Of a stretch of DNA of 13,329 bases, positions 6,527 through 13,329 are shown piece by piece. The DNA lies in contig JAIXRT010000205.1 of assembly GCA_027485075.1 (NCBI GenBank), positions 1 to 13,329 of the forward strand, read 5' to 3'. Origin of the DNA: Cytophagaceae bacterium. Lineage in GTDB: Bacteria > Bacteroidota > Bacteroidia > Cytophagales > Spirosomataceae. How positions within the stretch are numbered: position 1 is the first letter of the stretch; every line of letters begins with the position of its first letter. Made by a program: the position numbers and the translations under genes. A model generated the notes under the pieces. That model did not search any database and was not told the DNA's origin. It saw only the letters and a list, made by a program, of their open reading frames with translations.

Positions 6527-6590
6527 AAAAAAAAAGTCTTGCCGCACCTTTGGCACACCTATCAGGTGTGCCAAAGGTAACAGGCGGCAA
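6527..6590 (-). terminator. Intrinsic terminator of the CBS-lipid kinase-M20 unit, built on palindrome copy 2
   Basis: The inner arms 6546-6560 (ACCTTTGGCACACCT) and 6564-6578 are perfect 15-bp complements around ATC. An outer stem of 7 bp, TTGCCGC (6539-6545) with GCGGCAA (6584-6590), extends the hairpin across a 5-nt bulge. On the minus strand the hairpin is followed by GAC and then nine T residues (6535-6527). It lies 48 nt after the stop of the M20 gene and fits a strong terminator for that unit. The inner core is shared with the palindrome at 5576-5608. Confidence 0.75.
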
Positions 6591-6637
6591 AAAGCTACGG
6601 TTTTAAAACCCAAAGCCCCTCAAAAAAACTGATAAAA

Positions 6638-8071
6638 TTAATCGCGGTAATTCAAGGCCGGCTTGCGGTCGCCCAACAACGATTTGTATTGGAAGTCAGC
6701 GCCTCCGCGTTTCGTCAACCACTCCGCGCGTGCCTCCTCGATCAAGACCGGTTTCTTAAATAAATCCATTGCGGTAGTCGCAAGGGTTTTGGCAGCTACC
6801 ATCATGCCTTTTCGGCCTATCGACATACCGCCGGCAGCGACAGCTTGCCAACTATGCGCCGAGGTACCCGGCACCCATGTCGCGGTACCCAAACCGACCG
6901 TTGGCACCACCCAACTCACATCCCCCACGTCCGTGGACCCACCACCACTCGGATCCGGACGATCCATAAAAACTTGATTCGTCGTCGCCAAATCCACCGC
7001 CTGCATACCCACCGTTTGTTGCAATTGCTTCGCAAAAGCAAGCTCAGAGGCATTCAAGGTATATCCACCCACGGCCTTTAGGTTTGCCCCCATCACACTC
7101 GCTAAGCGCTGATTGGGTAAAACTTCATATACTCCACCAATCAACTCCGCCTCATACCGCGTGCCAGTTCCCAGCGCTGCACCTTCGGCAATTTTCTCCA
7201 ATCGACTCCACACATCCGCAACCACTTCGCGTTGTGGCGAACGCACATAATAATACACCTCAGCAAAATCAGGGACGATATTTGGCGCTTTACCGCCATT
7301 CGTAATCACATAATGAATACGCGTCGATGACGGCACATGCTCTCGCATCATGTTCGCCATGTGGTCCATCGCCTCCACGCCATCTAAGGCTGAACGACCA
7401 CGCTCCGGAGACGCCGCCGCATGGGATGACAATCCATAAAAACGGAATTTGCCAGCTTTATTAGCGAGTGATGAAGACGCAGAAACGGTGTTCTCATCGT
7501 TTGGATGCCAATGCAACATCACATCCGCCTGACTAAATAAACCCGCGCGGACCATATATACTTTTCCAGAACCACCCTCTTCCGCCGGGCAGCCGTACAA
7601 CTTGATGGTTCCTTTTTGACCTGTTTCCTTCATCCATTCCTTCACAGCAATAGCCGCTGCAACCGAACCTGTCCCAAATAAATGGTGACCACAGGCATGT
7701 CCTGAATTACCCCCTAAACTACGTTTAGTAGGTATGGAATCCTGTGATAAACCTGGCAAGGCATCGTATTCTGCCATAATTCCGATCACCGGTTTTCCCT
7801 GACCAAAAGTTGCAACAAAGGCCGTTGGAATATCCGCCACACCGGCTTCTACCTGAAAACCAGCCTGACGTAAGGTCTCTTGGAGTAGCAAAGAACTTTG
7901 TTTTTCCTTATACCCCACCTCCGCAAAATTCCAGATTTTCTGAGCAATTTGTCCGTATTGATCGGAACGATTTTGAATGGATTGAATGACTTTTTTCTTG
8001 TCAGCTTCTTGACCAAATGCAGAAAGCGAAAGGATAACCAAGGCCATTACAGCCTTTAATCGATTATACAT
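6638..8071 (-). CDS. Secreted M20-family amidohydrolase, AbgB-like
   Basis: Predicted di-metal amidohydrolase of the M20/M40 peptidase superfamily, closest in pattern to AbgB, the aminobenzoyl-glutamate hydrolase subunit. Candidate metal ligands are C127 and H129 (HACGHH), E164-E165 (PAEEGG), H189 (WHP) and H406 (SAHSW). GIMAEYDALPGL (97-108) and STDVGDVSW (379-387) are further family motifs, and about 205-315 is the inserted dimerisation domain (GLSSHAAASPERGRSALD). The length of 477 is normal. Unlike cytosolic AbgB it starts with a signal peptide (MYNRLK, hydrophobic core, AFG|Q), so it should act in the periplasm. It begins 3 nt after the lipid kinase gene and is last in the unit. The substrate is not predictable beyond an N-acyl amino acid or dipeptide-like amide. 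Confidence 0.85.
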   Translation of the reverse strand: MYNRLKAVMALVILSLSAFGQEADKKKVIQSIQNRSDQYGQIAQKIWNFAEVGYKEKQSSLLLQETLRQAGFQVEAGVADIPTAFVATFGQGKPVIGIMAEYDALPGLSQDSIPTKRSLGGNSGHACGHHLFGTGSVAAAIAVKEWMKETGQKGTIKLYGCPAEEGGSGKVYMVRAGLFSQADVMLHWHPNDENTVSASSSLANKAGKFRFYGLSSHAAASPERGRSALDGVEAMDHMANMMREHVPSSTRIHYVITNGGKAPNIVPDFAEVYYYVRSPQREVVADVWSRLEKIAEGAALGTGTRYEAELIGGVYEVLPNQRLASVMGANLKAVGGYTLNASELAFAKQLQQTVGMQAVDLATTNQVFMDRPDPSGGGSTDVGDVSWVVPTVGLGTATWVPGTSAHSWQAVAAGGMSIGRKGMMVAAKTLATTAMDLFKKPVLIEEARAEWLTKRGGADFQYKSLLGDRKPALNYRD

Positions 8072-8074
8072 AAT

Positions 8075-8899
8075 TTAAAGTTTAGTAGGTACGATAAACT
8101 TAAATTTAGCAGGAAGAATTTTAAAATCAAATGTATCCGATTCCAACACTTCCCCATCTACTTGAGCACGTAAAACCCGATCGCAACGAATTTGCTCGGA
8201 ACTTATCTTTGAAAAATGCACAAATGGTAAATTTAAATGTCCCCCCGATTGAATGATTGGCATGTAAAACAAACGCTTGTAAACAGGTAAAGGGTCACAG
8301 ATGAGCATATCCAATTGGCTATCTTGCAAATCCGCCATCGGAAAGAAGTGAAATCCTCCTCCTGCCCGTGCACTATTAAATATCATGCATAAAAAGACCT
8401 CTCTGCCACCTTGAATATGATAAGTCTTAAATCGAATCAAGGCAGGTATAGCCGCTAAATAATACCCAAGAGCGCCACCAAGCCAACGAATGGCATCTAT
8501 GGCCGACAAAACTTCCCCTTCTATTCCGATTCCAACCCCATTCAAAAAAAGCATTTCATTCACTTGGCCTGCATCAAAAGACTCCACATGTGAATCTATA
8601 ATAGTAGTCAAATGCATTTCACGGGTAAGATTCCCATAGAGTTTCCAATAAAAATCATTTCCAGTTCCGCCTTTAAATAACGCAATAGGCTTATCACAAT
8701 TCGGATACTTATTTACAAAATAATTAAAGGTCCCGTCGCCTCCAATCACCCAAACTTCATCAAAATCATTTAACCTCTTTGGCCATTCCTGGTCAAAAAT
8801 AATTAAAGAAAAATCGACACAAGACTTAACCCAATCTACATAAGACTGTAATTGAATTCGTTTGAAAGGATTAATTAAAAAGGCAACCTTTTTACGCAT
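8075..8899 (-). CDS. Diacylglycerol kinase-family lipid kinase (YegS/DgkB-like)
   Basis: Predicted cytoplasmic, membrane-associated kinase that phosphorylates a lipid hydroxyl (diacylglycerol, sphingoid base or similar) with ATP. The catalytic N-domain shows the nucleotide-binding GGDGTFN (53-59) and GGTGND (77-82) motifs of the DAGK superfamily. The C-terminal beta-sandwich domain starts around NGVGIGIEG (120-128) and contains QVDGE (246-250), the usual late motif. At 274 residues it is slightly short of the typical 290-310, mostly between the N-terminal strands. Its ATG lies inside the end of the CBS gene (8-bp overlap, ATGCGTAA), implying translational coupling. The lipid substrate cannot be told from the sequence. 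Confidence 0.83.
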   Translation of the reverse strand: MRKKVAFLINPFKRIQLQSYVDWVKSCVDFSLIIFDQEWPKRLNDFDEVWVIGGDGTFNYFVNKYPNCDKPIALFKGGTGNDFYWKLYGNLTREMHLTTIIDSHVESFDAGQVNEMLFLNGVGIGIEGEVLSAIDAIRWLGGALGYYLAAIPALIRFKTYHIQGGREVFLCMIFNSARAGGGFHFFPMADLQDSQLDMLICDPLPVYKRLFYMPIIQSGGHLNLPFVHFSKISSEQIRCDRVLRAQVDGEVLESDTFDFKILPAKFKFIVPTKL

Positions 8900-9320
8900 G
8901 TATGTAATTTTTCAGGTGTTCAATCGTTTCCAAATGATCTTGAATCGTTGCCTTAATCAAATCATTACTGGAGATAATTCCAATCATTTCTCCATTATCA
9001 ACTACTGGTAGGTAGCGAATATTCCTTTCCGACATCAAGATCATACAGACCTCTATCGAACTTCCCAACTCCACTCCTGGCAGGTCTGTTGACATGATTT
9101 CAGCCACAGAAGTATCCGATGAATTTTTATCTAACAATATTACTTTTCGCGCATAATCACGCTCCGTCAAAATACCGCGGTATTGTCCATGGTCCATGAC
9201 CACAACCGAACCCACGTTACAATCTTGCATCAACTGCAAAGCCTCGATAATCTTTGCATCCGAAGAGATGGATATAATCATCGCCCCCTTCTTTGTTAAA
9301 ATGTCTTTGACTTTTTTCAT
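8892..9320 (-). CDS. CBS-domain pair protein
   Basis: A 142-residue stand-alone Bateman module: CBS1 at about 1-62 and CBS2 at about 72-135. Each carries the ligand-loop pattern G-[IV]-[IL]-[ST]-x-x-D: GILTERDYARKV (49-60) and GIISSNDLIK (114-123). VAEIMS (72-77) is the usual start of the second repeat. Such proteins bind adenosine nucleotides and relay energy or redox state to a partner. No catalytic domain is attached. It is the first gene of the unit, overlaps the lipid kinase start by 8 bp and has a good upstream promoter, so it may tune the lipid kinase, but that is inference from context only. Confidence 0.87.
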   Translation of the reverse strand: MKKVKDILTKKGAMIISISSDAKIIEALQLMQDCNVGSVVVMDHGQYRGILTERDYARKVILLDKNSSDTSVAEIMSTDLPGVELGSSIEVCMILMSERNIRYLPVVDNGEMIGIISSNDLIKATIQDHLETIEHLKNYIHA

Positions 9321-9353
9321 GGTATATTGAAATTAGAATTGTATAAAATAATA

Positions 9354-9385
9354 CAAAAATAATTCAATAAACAAGCCCGAATCAA
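9354..9385 (-). promoter_or_regulatory. Promoter of the CBS-lipid kinase-M20 unit
   Basis: On the minus strand TTG (9385-9383) is followed after 21 nt by TATTTTTG (9361-9354), a perfect match to the Bacteroidota -7 element TAnnTTTG with accepted spacing to the -33 TTG. Transcription would begin near 9350, giving a leader of about 30 nt before the ATG at 9320. Confidence 0.55.
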
Positions 9386-9400
9386 TCCATATTAATTTAG

Positions 9401-9408
9401 TAAGTTTG
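9401..9408 (+). promoter_or_regulatory. Possible -7 element immediately before the SDR gene
   Basis: TAAGTTTG is a perfect TAnnTTTG match ending only 4 nt before the ATG at 9413, which would start transcription at or within a base of the start codon (leaderless mRNA). No TTG is found at the -33 distance (about 9375-9385), so this is only a candidate. Confidence 0.3.
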
Positions 9409-9412
9409 GGAC

Positions 9413-10129
9413 ATGAATAACAGCTACCCAACCGCCATCATCACCGGCGCCTCTCGCGGCATCGGTCGGGCATTAGCCCTTTTATTAGCCAAACATGATT
9501 TCCAGCTCAGCCTGATTGCCCGAAATGTTGGGGAGTTAAAAGATTTGGCTGCAGAAATCACGGAGATAGGACATCGTCCACTCTATTTTGCTGGCGATGT
9601 TTCGGATGCTTCATTTGTTAAAAATGCGGTCGAAAAAACGGCTCATACTTACGGAAAAATTGACTACCTAATCAATAATGCGGGGGTTGGTGCTTTTGGG
9701 CCAACTGATTCGTATACAGAAGAAAAATGGGATCAGGTTTTTGACACCAATGTCAAAGGGACTTTTTTATTTTCACAACAGGTCTTACCCCACATGAAGG
9801 AAGCGAAAAAAGGCCATATCATTTCCATCGCATCGGATGTCGCCAAACGCGTATTTGATGGAGGATCCTTATACTGCGCCTCTAAATATGCCCAACATGC
9901 CTTTACAGAGGCGCTTCGCAAAGAAGTACGCAAGGATGGCATCAAGGTGTCATGCATATACTCTGGATTAGTCGATTCCCATTTTCACGCAGAGCCACAA
10001 GGAGATTCGAGCCATCAAACTTGGTTAAGCTCCGAAAATATGGCCGACAGCATCTATTATGTAATGAATCAGCCTTCGCATGTGGTGATTGACGAATTGA
10101 TGATTCATCCTTTGTCGCAAGAATATTAG
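9413..10129 (+). CDS. Short-chain dehydrogenase/reductase (FabG-like SDR)
   Basis: Predicted cytoplasmic NAD(P)-dependent oxidoreductase with a Rossmann fold, 238 residues as usual for classical SDRs. TGASRGIG (11-18) is the cofactor loop, followed by GDVSD (61-65), NNAGVG (88-93), N113 in DTNVKG, S141 in the SIAS strand, and the catalytic YCASK (Y154, K158). An Arg at 37 (LIARN) favours NADP(H) over NAD(H). After the active site the typical PG motif is SGLVDS (184-189). It most resembles 3-oxoacyl-ACP reductase-like or sepiapterin-reductase-like SDRs of unknown substrate. It is divergent from the CBS unit and separated from the sucrose genes by 72 nt with its own promoter signals, so a link to them is uncertain. 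Confidence 0.87.
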   Translation: MNNSYPTAIITGASRGIGRALALLLAKHDFQLSLIARNVGELKDLAAEITEIGHRPLYFAGDVSDASFVKNAVEKTAHTYGKIDYLINNAGVGAFGPTDSYTEEKWDQVFDTNVKGTFLFSQQVLPHMKEAKKGHIISIASDVAKRVFDGGSLYCASKYAQHAFTEALRKEVRKDGIKVSCIYSGLVDSHFHAEPQGDSSHQTWLSSENMADSIYYVMNQPSHVVIDELMIHPLSQEY

Positions 10130-10148
10130 GCCAACAGTCTAGTACTGC

Positions 10149-10182
10149 TTGCGCATGAACATTGGATTAATTAAGTTTAATC
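10149..10182 (+). promoter_or_regulatory. Promoter and possible operator of the sucrose module
   Basis: TTG (10149-10151) is followed after 20 nt by TAAGTTTA (10172-10179), a five-of-six match to TAnnTTTG, placing the start of transcription near 10183 and the ATG about 18 nt on. A small inverted repeat, GATTAA (10165-10170) and TTAATC (10177-10182), overlaps the -7 element and could be a regulator site. No regulator gene for this module lies in the window. Confidence 0.4.
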
Positions 10183-10201
10183 TGAAAATAAACCTATTAA
10201 C

Positions 10202-11509
10202 ATGTCGATTAAAAAACCTTCGCTCAGCTTTAGTCAAATTGTCAACATGAACGTTGGATTTTTTGGTATTCAATATAGCTTCGGGCTCCAACAAAGTGCA
10301 GTTAATCCCATATATGATTTCTTAGGGGCGAGTCCAGATGAAATACCCTTATTGAATTTAGCGGGACCTGTGACTGGTTTATTGATTCAACCATTTATTG
10401 GCGCCCTTTCCGATAGCACCTGGCATCCACGCTGGGGACGCAGAAAGCCGTATTTCTTTATTGGCGCACTTTTATGCAGTATCTGTTTACTCTTGTATCC
10501 GTTCAGTTCTACGTTGTGGATGGCCGCAAGTTTATTGTGGATTCTAGATGCAGGAAATAATACCGCGATGGAACCCTATCGCGCTTTTGTGGCGGATAAA
10601 TTAAATGAAGATCAGCAGCCCACAGGCTTTCAAATGCAAAGTTTTTTCACGGGTTTTGGCCAAACCTTAGCCAATTTATCGCTCTTCATTTTCCCATTAA
10701 TTTTTATCGGCAAAACTGGGTCATTACCTACTTGGGTATATGCCTCTTTCTTTTTAGGCGCTATTTGTTCCATTGGATCGATTTGGTGGAGCATGCGGAC
10801 AACGTCGGAAATTGAACCAACAGCCGAAGAACTCGCACAGATTCGGGCGAGAAAAGTCAGCATAACCGAATCTGTTGTTGAAATTTTTCATGCCATTGGA
10901 GTCATGCCCAAAGTAATGTGGCAATTAGCTTTGGTGTATTTATTTCAATGGTATGCCCTCTTTTGTTATTGGCAAAATTCTTCCAAAAGTATTGCCTTAT
11001 CGGTGTGGAATGCGACACCGAAAGATAACCCTGAGCTATATGAAAAAGCGGTATCCTGGACAGGTTTAGTCAACGGATGGTACAATATTGTGACGTTTTT
11101 ATCCGCTTTAGCTTTAGCGAATTTCGCCAAAAAGTATGGAGCTAAATCCGTTCACATGCTCTGTTTGCTACTCGCTGCAATCGGATTTCTTGCCTTTCCA
11201 CACATCGAAAACAAGAACCTGTTATTCTTCGCCATCTCAGGTTTTGGCGTAGGTTGGGCCAGCATGATGGGCATCCCCTATTTATTAGTCGTTGGTGACA
11301 TTCCGAAAGAACGCTATGGCGTCTACATGGGCATCATCAACATGATGATTGTGATTCCGATGATCTTACAAAATATCTCGTTTGGATATATTTTAAAGCA
11401 CTTTTTAGACAACGACCCGAGAAATGCGATTACCTTTGCAGGCGTGTTATTGGCCATTGCTGCCGTAGCGACAGCTTTTATTAAACCATCCCCAACTAAA
11501 GTAGCCTAA
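10202..11509 (+). CDS. Sugar transporter of the MFS, GPH/SLC45-like family (probable sucrose importer)
   Basis: A 435-residue inner-membrane protein with about 12 hydrophobic segments arranged in two halves, joined by a charged loop around 200-225 (TSEIEPTAEELAQIRARK). The first half shows the signature of SLC45/plant-type sucrose transporters and GPH symporters: GPVTGLLIQPFIGALSD (55-71) followed by W74 and GRRKPY (79-84), then NTAMEPYRAFVADKL (120-134). It probably couples sugar uptake to protons. The substrate is inferred from the next two genes, fructokinase and amylosucrase: import of intact sucrose (maltose or related disaccharides are alternatives). Its TAA overlaps the fructokinase ATG by one base (TAATG), so the two are translationally coupled. 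Confidence 0.85.
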   Translation: MSIKKPSLSFSQIVNMNVGFFGIQYSFGLQQSAVNPIYDFLGASPDEIPLLNLAGPVTGLLIQPFIGALSDSTWHPRWGRRKPYFFIGALLCSICLLLYPFSSTLWMAASLLWILDAGNNTAMEPYRAFVADKLNEDQQPTGFQMQSFFTGFGQTLANLSLFIFPLIFIGKTGSLPTWVYASFFLGAICSIGSIWWSMRTTSEIEPTAEELAQIRARKVSITESVVEIFHAIGVMPKVMWQLALVYLFQWYALFCYWQNSSKSIALSVWNATPKDNPELYEKAVSWTGLVNGWYNIVTFLSALALANFAKKYGAKSVHMLCLLLAAIGFLAFPHIENKNLLFFAISGFGVGWASMMGIPYLLVVGDIPKERYGVYMGIINMMIVIPMILQNISFGYILKHFLDNDPRNAITFAGVLLAIAAVATAFIKPSPTKVA

Positions 11510-12456
11510 TGAGTGTATTGTGTATTGGAGAAGCCTTGATCGATATGATCTGTACCGACAAAGGCTCGAGCTTATCAGACGGACAAAATTTTCTTAAAAA
11601 ACCAGGTGGTGCCCCGACGAATGTCGCCGCGGCAATCGGTGCCTTGGGTGGCTCCGTGGCGCTTTCTGCCAAAGTAGGAAATGATCCTTTTGGCAAACAA
11701 TTAAAACAAGTGATGGCGGAATTCCACGTGAATACCGACCATGTTCATTTGGATTCCAAGCACTTTACCACCTTTGCTTTTGTATCCTTAATGCTCGATG
11801 GCGAACGTGATTTCGTGTTTAACCGTGGAGCTGATGCGGAATTAACCGTGGAGGAAGTCAATCAAATCGACCTAAGACTAACGAACATTATTCATTTCGG
11901 ATCGGCCACCGCATTTCTTGATGGACCCTTAAATGCAGCCTATTATCAATTGTTGGAAACTGCGAAAAACAAAGGCAAAACCATCAGCTTTGACCCGAAT
12001 TACCGGCATTTATTGTTTGGCGACAAACAAGAAAGCTTTATCAAACAATCCTGGATTTTCCTGAAGCAAGCACATTTTACCAAACTAAGTGATGAAGAAG
12101 CGATGTTAATTACAGGGAAAGATTCCCTGGAAGAAGCGGCAGACAACTTGCTACATAATATACCGGGAGTATTTACGATTACCTTAGGCAAAGACGGCAC
12201 GCTATTGGGATTAGGCGGAAAAACCTACATCATTCCAAGCATTCCGATTAAGCCAACCGATACCACCGGTGCGGGTGATGCGTTCGTGGGTGCGGTACTT
12301 TACCAGTTGGATCGCGATAACCTGAAACCTGAATCGCTCACGTGGGAGGATTGGAATGGTCTCATCCAGAATGCCAATAAAGCCGGTGCGCGTACCTGCG
12401 AATATATGGGTGCGATGGAGGCATTTAAACATTTGAATAACAGTATTTTTAATTAA
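11509..12456 (+). CDS. Fructokinase, PfkB (ribokinase) family
   Basis: Predicted cytoplasmic ATP-dependent kinase converting fructose to fructose 6-phosphate. At 315 residues it is a full-length PfkB protein. GEALIDM (7-13) starts the first strand, PfkB signature 1 lies at 33-57 (begins GGAPTNVAAAIG), FDPNYR (161-166) is typical of bacterial fructokinases, TKLSDEEA (191-198) follows, and signature 2 DTTGAGDAFVGAVL (251-264) holds the catalytic base D257 and the anion hole. The position between a disaccharide transporter and amylosucrase supports fructose, the product released when amylosucrase uses sucrose. Other ketose or ribose substrates cannot be excluded from motifs alone. Confidence 0.88.
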   Translation: MSVLCIGEALIDMICTDKGSSLSDGQNFLKKPGGAPTNVAAAIGALGGSVALSAKVGNDPFGKQLKQVMAEFHVNTDHVHLDSKHFTTFAFVSLMLDGERDFVFNRGADAELTVEEVNQIDLRLTNIIHFGSATAFLDGPLNAAYYQLLETAKNKGKTISFDPNYRHLLFGDKQESFIKQSWIFLKQAHFTKLSDEEAMLITGKDSLEEAADNLLHNIPGVFTITLGKDGTLLGLGGKTYIIPSIPIKPTDTTGAGDAFVGAVLYQLDRDNLKPESLTWEDWNGLIQNANKAGARTCEYMGAMEAFKHLNNSIFN

Positions 12457-12461
12457 TATCC

Positions 12462-13329
12462 GTGTACAACCCAGCCCTTCAAAAAAAGCTCCATGAGCTA
12501 ATCAAAACGCATAAAATCAAAGATTCCGCATTTCAGGAACGCTTTACGGCGAACTTGGATGATATATATACCCATTTTCATGCCATTTACGGGTCACACC
12601 CCTTAGCGGCAGGATTATTCGAAAGCCTTCTGAATTCCGCTTGCCAAGCACATCTCGATCGATCGGATGCGTTAAAAAAGCGGGACACTGACAAGGAAAA
12701 AAAAGGCACCTGGTTCTTGAGTCAAGACCTAGTGGGCATGAGTTTATATGTGGACCGCTTTGCTGGTCAAATCAATAAACTCCCGTCTAAACTTCCTTAC
12801 CTCGAAAAACTAGGCGTTAATTTTCTGCATTTGATGCCTTTGTTCAAAAGCCCGGAAGGGGAAAGTGATGGAGGTTATGCGGTGGAAGATTTCCGCGTGG
12901 TGGAGGAGCGCTTAGGAACGATCGATGATTTACGTGCTTTTCAGGCTGAATTACAAGCAAAAGACATGTATTTGATGATTGACATCGTGCTCAATCATAC
13001 TTCGCATCACCACGAATGGGCGAAATTAGCGAAGAAAGGAATCAAAGAATACCAGGATTATTTTTACATGTACGATGATCGTCGTATCCCGGATTTGATG
13101 GATGAGACGATGCCTGAAATTTTCCCGGAGAGTTCCCCAGGAAGTTTTACCTACGATGAAAAATCCGACAAATGGGTGATGACCGTGTTTCACCAGTATC
13201 AATGGGATTTGAATTACACGAACCCACGGGTGTTTGTAGAGATGCTGGGTAATGTATTTTTCTATGCCAATTTGGGGGTGGATGTCGTTCGAATAGATGC
13301 ACCGGCATTCATTTGGAAGCAAGTAGGAA
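12462..13329 (+). CDS. Amylosucrase, GH13_4 (partial, 3' end beyond window)
   Basis: The frame starts with GTG at 12462, 5 nt after the fructokinase stop; the first in-frame ATG comes only at residue 93, inside the conserved domain, so GTG is the likely start. The visible 289 residues hold a helical N-domain (about 1-80) and the first part of the GH13 barrel. WFLSQDLVGMSLYVDRFAG (84-102), LHLMPLFKSPEGESDGGYAV (122-141), IVLNHTSHHHEWA (175-187), QWDLNY (247-252) and VRIDAPAFIWK (276-286) match amylosucrase closely, with D279 at the position of the nucleophile Asp286 of the Neisseria enzyme. Predicted reaction: transfer of glucose from sucrose to an alpha-1,4-glucan with release of fructose. 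No signal peptide is seen, so it is cytoplasmic. A sucrose hydrolase of the same subfamily is the main alternative; the acid/base and specificity loops lie outside the window. Confidence 0.88.
   Translation, partial: MYNPALQKKLHELIKTHKIKDSAFQERFTANLDDIYTHFHAIYGSHPLAAGLFESLLNSACQAHLDRSDALKKRDTDKEKKGTWFLSQDLVGMSLYVDRFAGQINKLPSKLPYLEKLGVNFLHLMPLFKSPEGESDGGYAVEDFRVVEERLGTIDDLRAFQAELQAKDMYLMIDIVLNHTSHHHEWAKLAKKGIKEYQDYFYMYDDRRIPDLMDETMPEIFPESSPGSFTYDEKSDKWVMTVFHQYQWDLNYTNPRVFVEMLGNVFFYANLGVDVVRIDAPAFIWKQVG

Noticed and set aside
5576..6578. Palindromes considered as terminal inverted repeats of a mobile element carrying arsR-arsI
   Set aside because: Each copy is itself a complete palindrome, no target-site duplication is visible and no transposase is present; kept only as a speculation within the palindrome finding.
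9733..9957. Minus-strand frame inside the SDR gene
   Set aside because: Antisense to the SDR catalytic region, which is fully explained by the plus-strand gene.
13026..13322. 98-codon minus-strand frame at the right edge
   Set aside because: Antisense to the amylosucrase barrel motifs (QWDLNY, VRIDA), which establish the plus-strand frame.

Overview
The window looks like a chromosomal segment of a Bacteroidota bacterium, probably a Cytophagales-type environmental member; the order is inferred from gene content only. Four secreted proteins have signal peptides whose predicted cleavage leaves Gln at +1 (…LLA|Q, …AFA|Q, …IFA|Q, …AFG|Q), the 'Q-rule' typical of Bacteroidota. Start codons lack Shine-Dalgarno sequences, and several upstream regions carry the Bacteroidota -7 element TAnnTTTG. 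The large secreted glucose/sorbosone dehydrogenase-PKD-cytochrome c protein is also characteristic of this phylum.

Left part (1-4319, minus strand): a possible signal-peptide start running off the left edge, a GH105 unsaturated rhamnogalacturonyl hydrolase (99-1397), and a 954-residue secreted PQQ-dehydrogenase-like protein with PKD, cytochrome c and CBM6-like parts (1455-4319). An intrinsic terminator separates the last two, and its U-tract touches the GH105 start codon.

Middle (4451-6590): a small secreted DUF4440/SnoaL-like protein on the plus strand ends in a CTAG shared with the stop codon of a convergent arsenic cluster on the minus strand. That cluster is arsR (6486-6151), arsI/cadI-like C-As lyase (6148-5642) and a thioredoxin-type arsC (5466-4867). 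No arsenite efflux pump is present in the window. A 33-bp near-perfect palindrome lies between arsI and arsC. A second copy of the same palindrome forms the terminator upstream of arsR.

Next (6638-9320, minus strand): one compact transcription unit of CBS-pair protein, diacylglycerol-kinase-like lipid kinase and secreted M20 (AbgB-like) amidohydrolase. It has a good promoter at 9354-9385 and ends at the 6527-6590 terminator.

Right part (9413-13329, plus strand): a short-chain dehydrogenase, then a tightly packed sucrose module of GPH/SLC45-type sugar transporter, PfkB fructokinase and a GTG-started amylosucrase cut by the right edge. The inferred pathway is sucrose import, transfer of its glucosyl unit to alpha-glucan with release of fructose, and phosphorylation of that fructose.

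Most genes belong to known families. The parts most worth a second look are the paired palindromes with a compensatory base change, the terminator-start codon junction before GH105, the Ala/Pro-rich insert inside the CBM6-like domain, and the cysteine arrangement in the ars proteins.
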